54,801 bases of DNA, from assembly GCF_006874465.1 (NCBI RefSeq), contig NZ_VIRL01000032.1, positions 1 to 54,801 of the forward strand, given 5' to 3'. The stretch is from Microbispora bryophytorum (GTDB lineage: Bacteria > Actinomycetota > Actinomycetes > Streptosporangiales > Streptosporangiaceae). This document shows, in pieces, positions 54,678-54,801 of the stretch; position 1 is the first letter of the stretch, and each line of letters begins with the position of its first letter. The notes under the pieces were generated by a model, which did no database searches, was not told where the DNA came from, and saw only the letters and a program-made list of their open reading frames with translations. The translations under genes were made by a program, and so were the position numbers.

Positions 54678-54801
54678 TTACTTGAGGATCGGGTAGCGGC
54701 GGACGAGTGGGGTGGCGGCCCATTGGGTGCCGAGTCCGAGGGTGGTGCCGGCGCCGGTGAGGGCGAGTCCGATCAGGGCGATGGCGTAGACGATGTGTTC
54801 G
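54678..54801 (-). CDS. DoxX-like membrane protein, C-terminal part
   Basis: The frame enters from the right edge and ends at TAA 54678. The last 40 residues read HIVYAIALIGLALTGAGTTL, GLGTQWAATPLVRRYPILK: a final membrane helix and a short basic tail as in DoxX/thiosulfate:quinone-oxidoreductase-like proteins. It is probably cotranscribed with acg. The assignment rests on this short tail. Confidence 0.6.
   Translation of the reverse strand, partial: EHIVYAIALIGLALTGAGTTLGLGTQWAATPLVRRYPILK

Overview
High-GC actinobacterial DNA. Codon use is strongly third-position G/C, GTG starts are frequent, and regulators are of the SARP, ECF-sigma and LacI types. The style recalls Streptosporangiales (Nonomuraea/Microbispora-like), but the genus cannot be fixed by eye. 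I saw no rRNA, tRNA, CRISPR array or intact transposase.

Layout. (1) 1-4406: polysaccharide use. A partial secreted SGNH esterase, a LacI repressor and a secreted clan-A glycosidase with a ricin-type lectin tail, with two different LacI-type palindromes upstream of the two secreted enzymes. (2) 4610-7250: overlapping operon of a CPBP membrane protease, a histidine kinase and a LuxR-type response regulator. (3) 7639-14983: an AfsR/SARP regulator, a signal peptidase-like S26 protein, a 69-residue six-cysteine precursor peptide, a MauE-like membrane redox protein, a CPHC thioredoxin and an ABC exporter. This looks like a dedicated production, oxidation, export and cleavage system for a disulfide-rich secreted peptide and is the best candidate here for an undescribed system. 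(4) 15183-18296: TetR plus alpha/beta hydrolase, then a DGPF/YCII protein with an ECF42-type sigma factor. (5) 18437-24950: secreted LolA-like protein, membrane protein, second two-component system, a decayed MFS/beta-propeller locus, a frameshifted phosphoesterase and an unknown exported protein. (6) 25032-33420: AlkD-like repair protein, YnfA, and then metal handling: MerR with a cysteine-pair protein, a CmtR-like ArsR with a cation-efflux pump, and a CsoR/CopZ/CopA copper locus with three CsoR boxes. (7) 33521-38072: crotonase, cupin, TRIC-like channel, GAPDH and a GlxA-type AraC regulator. (8) 38409-53613: four luciferase-like flavin monooxygenases, a dipeptide-type and a polar-amino-acid-type ABC importer, a TetR and an acetyltransferase. 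Three copies of a 19-bp palindrome of the form ACCTACT-N5-AGTAGGT lie at its promoters, so it is probably one regulon, perhaps for scavenging organosulfur or organonitrogen compounds. (9) 53631-54801: Acg-type nitroreductase fold protein behind the end of a DoxX-like gene.

A window-wide peculiarity is the large number of short tandem duplications, mostly multiples of three and in frame, in linkers and tails of unrelated proteins. One 8-bp repeat breaks a gene. Three loci are inactivated by small frameshifts or internal deletions.
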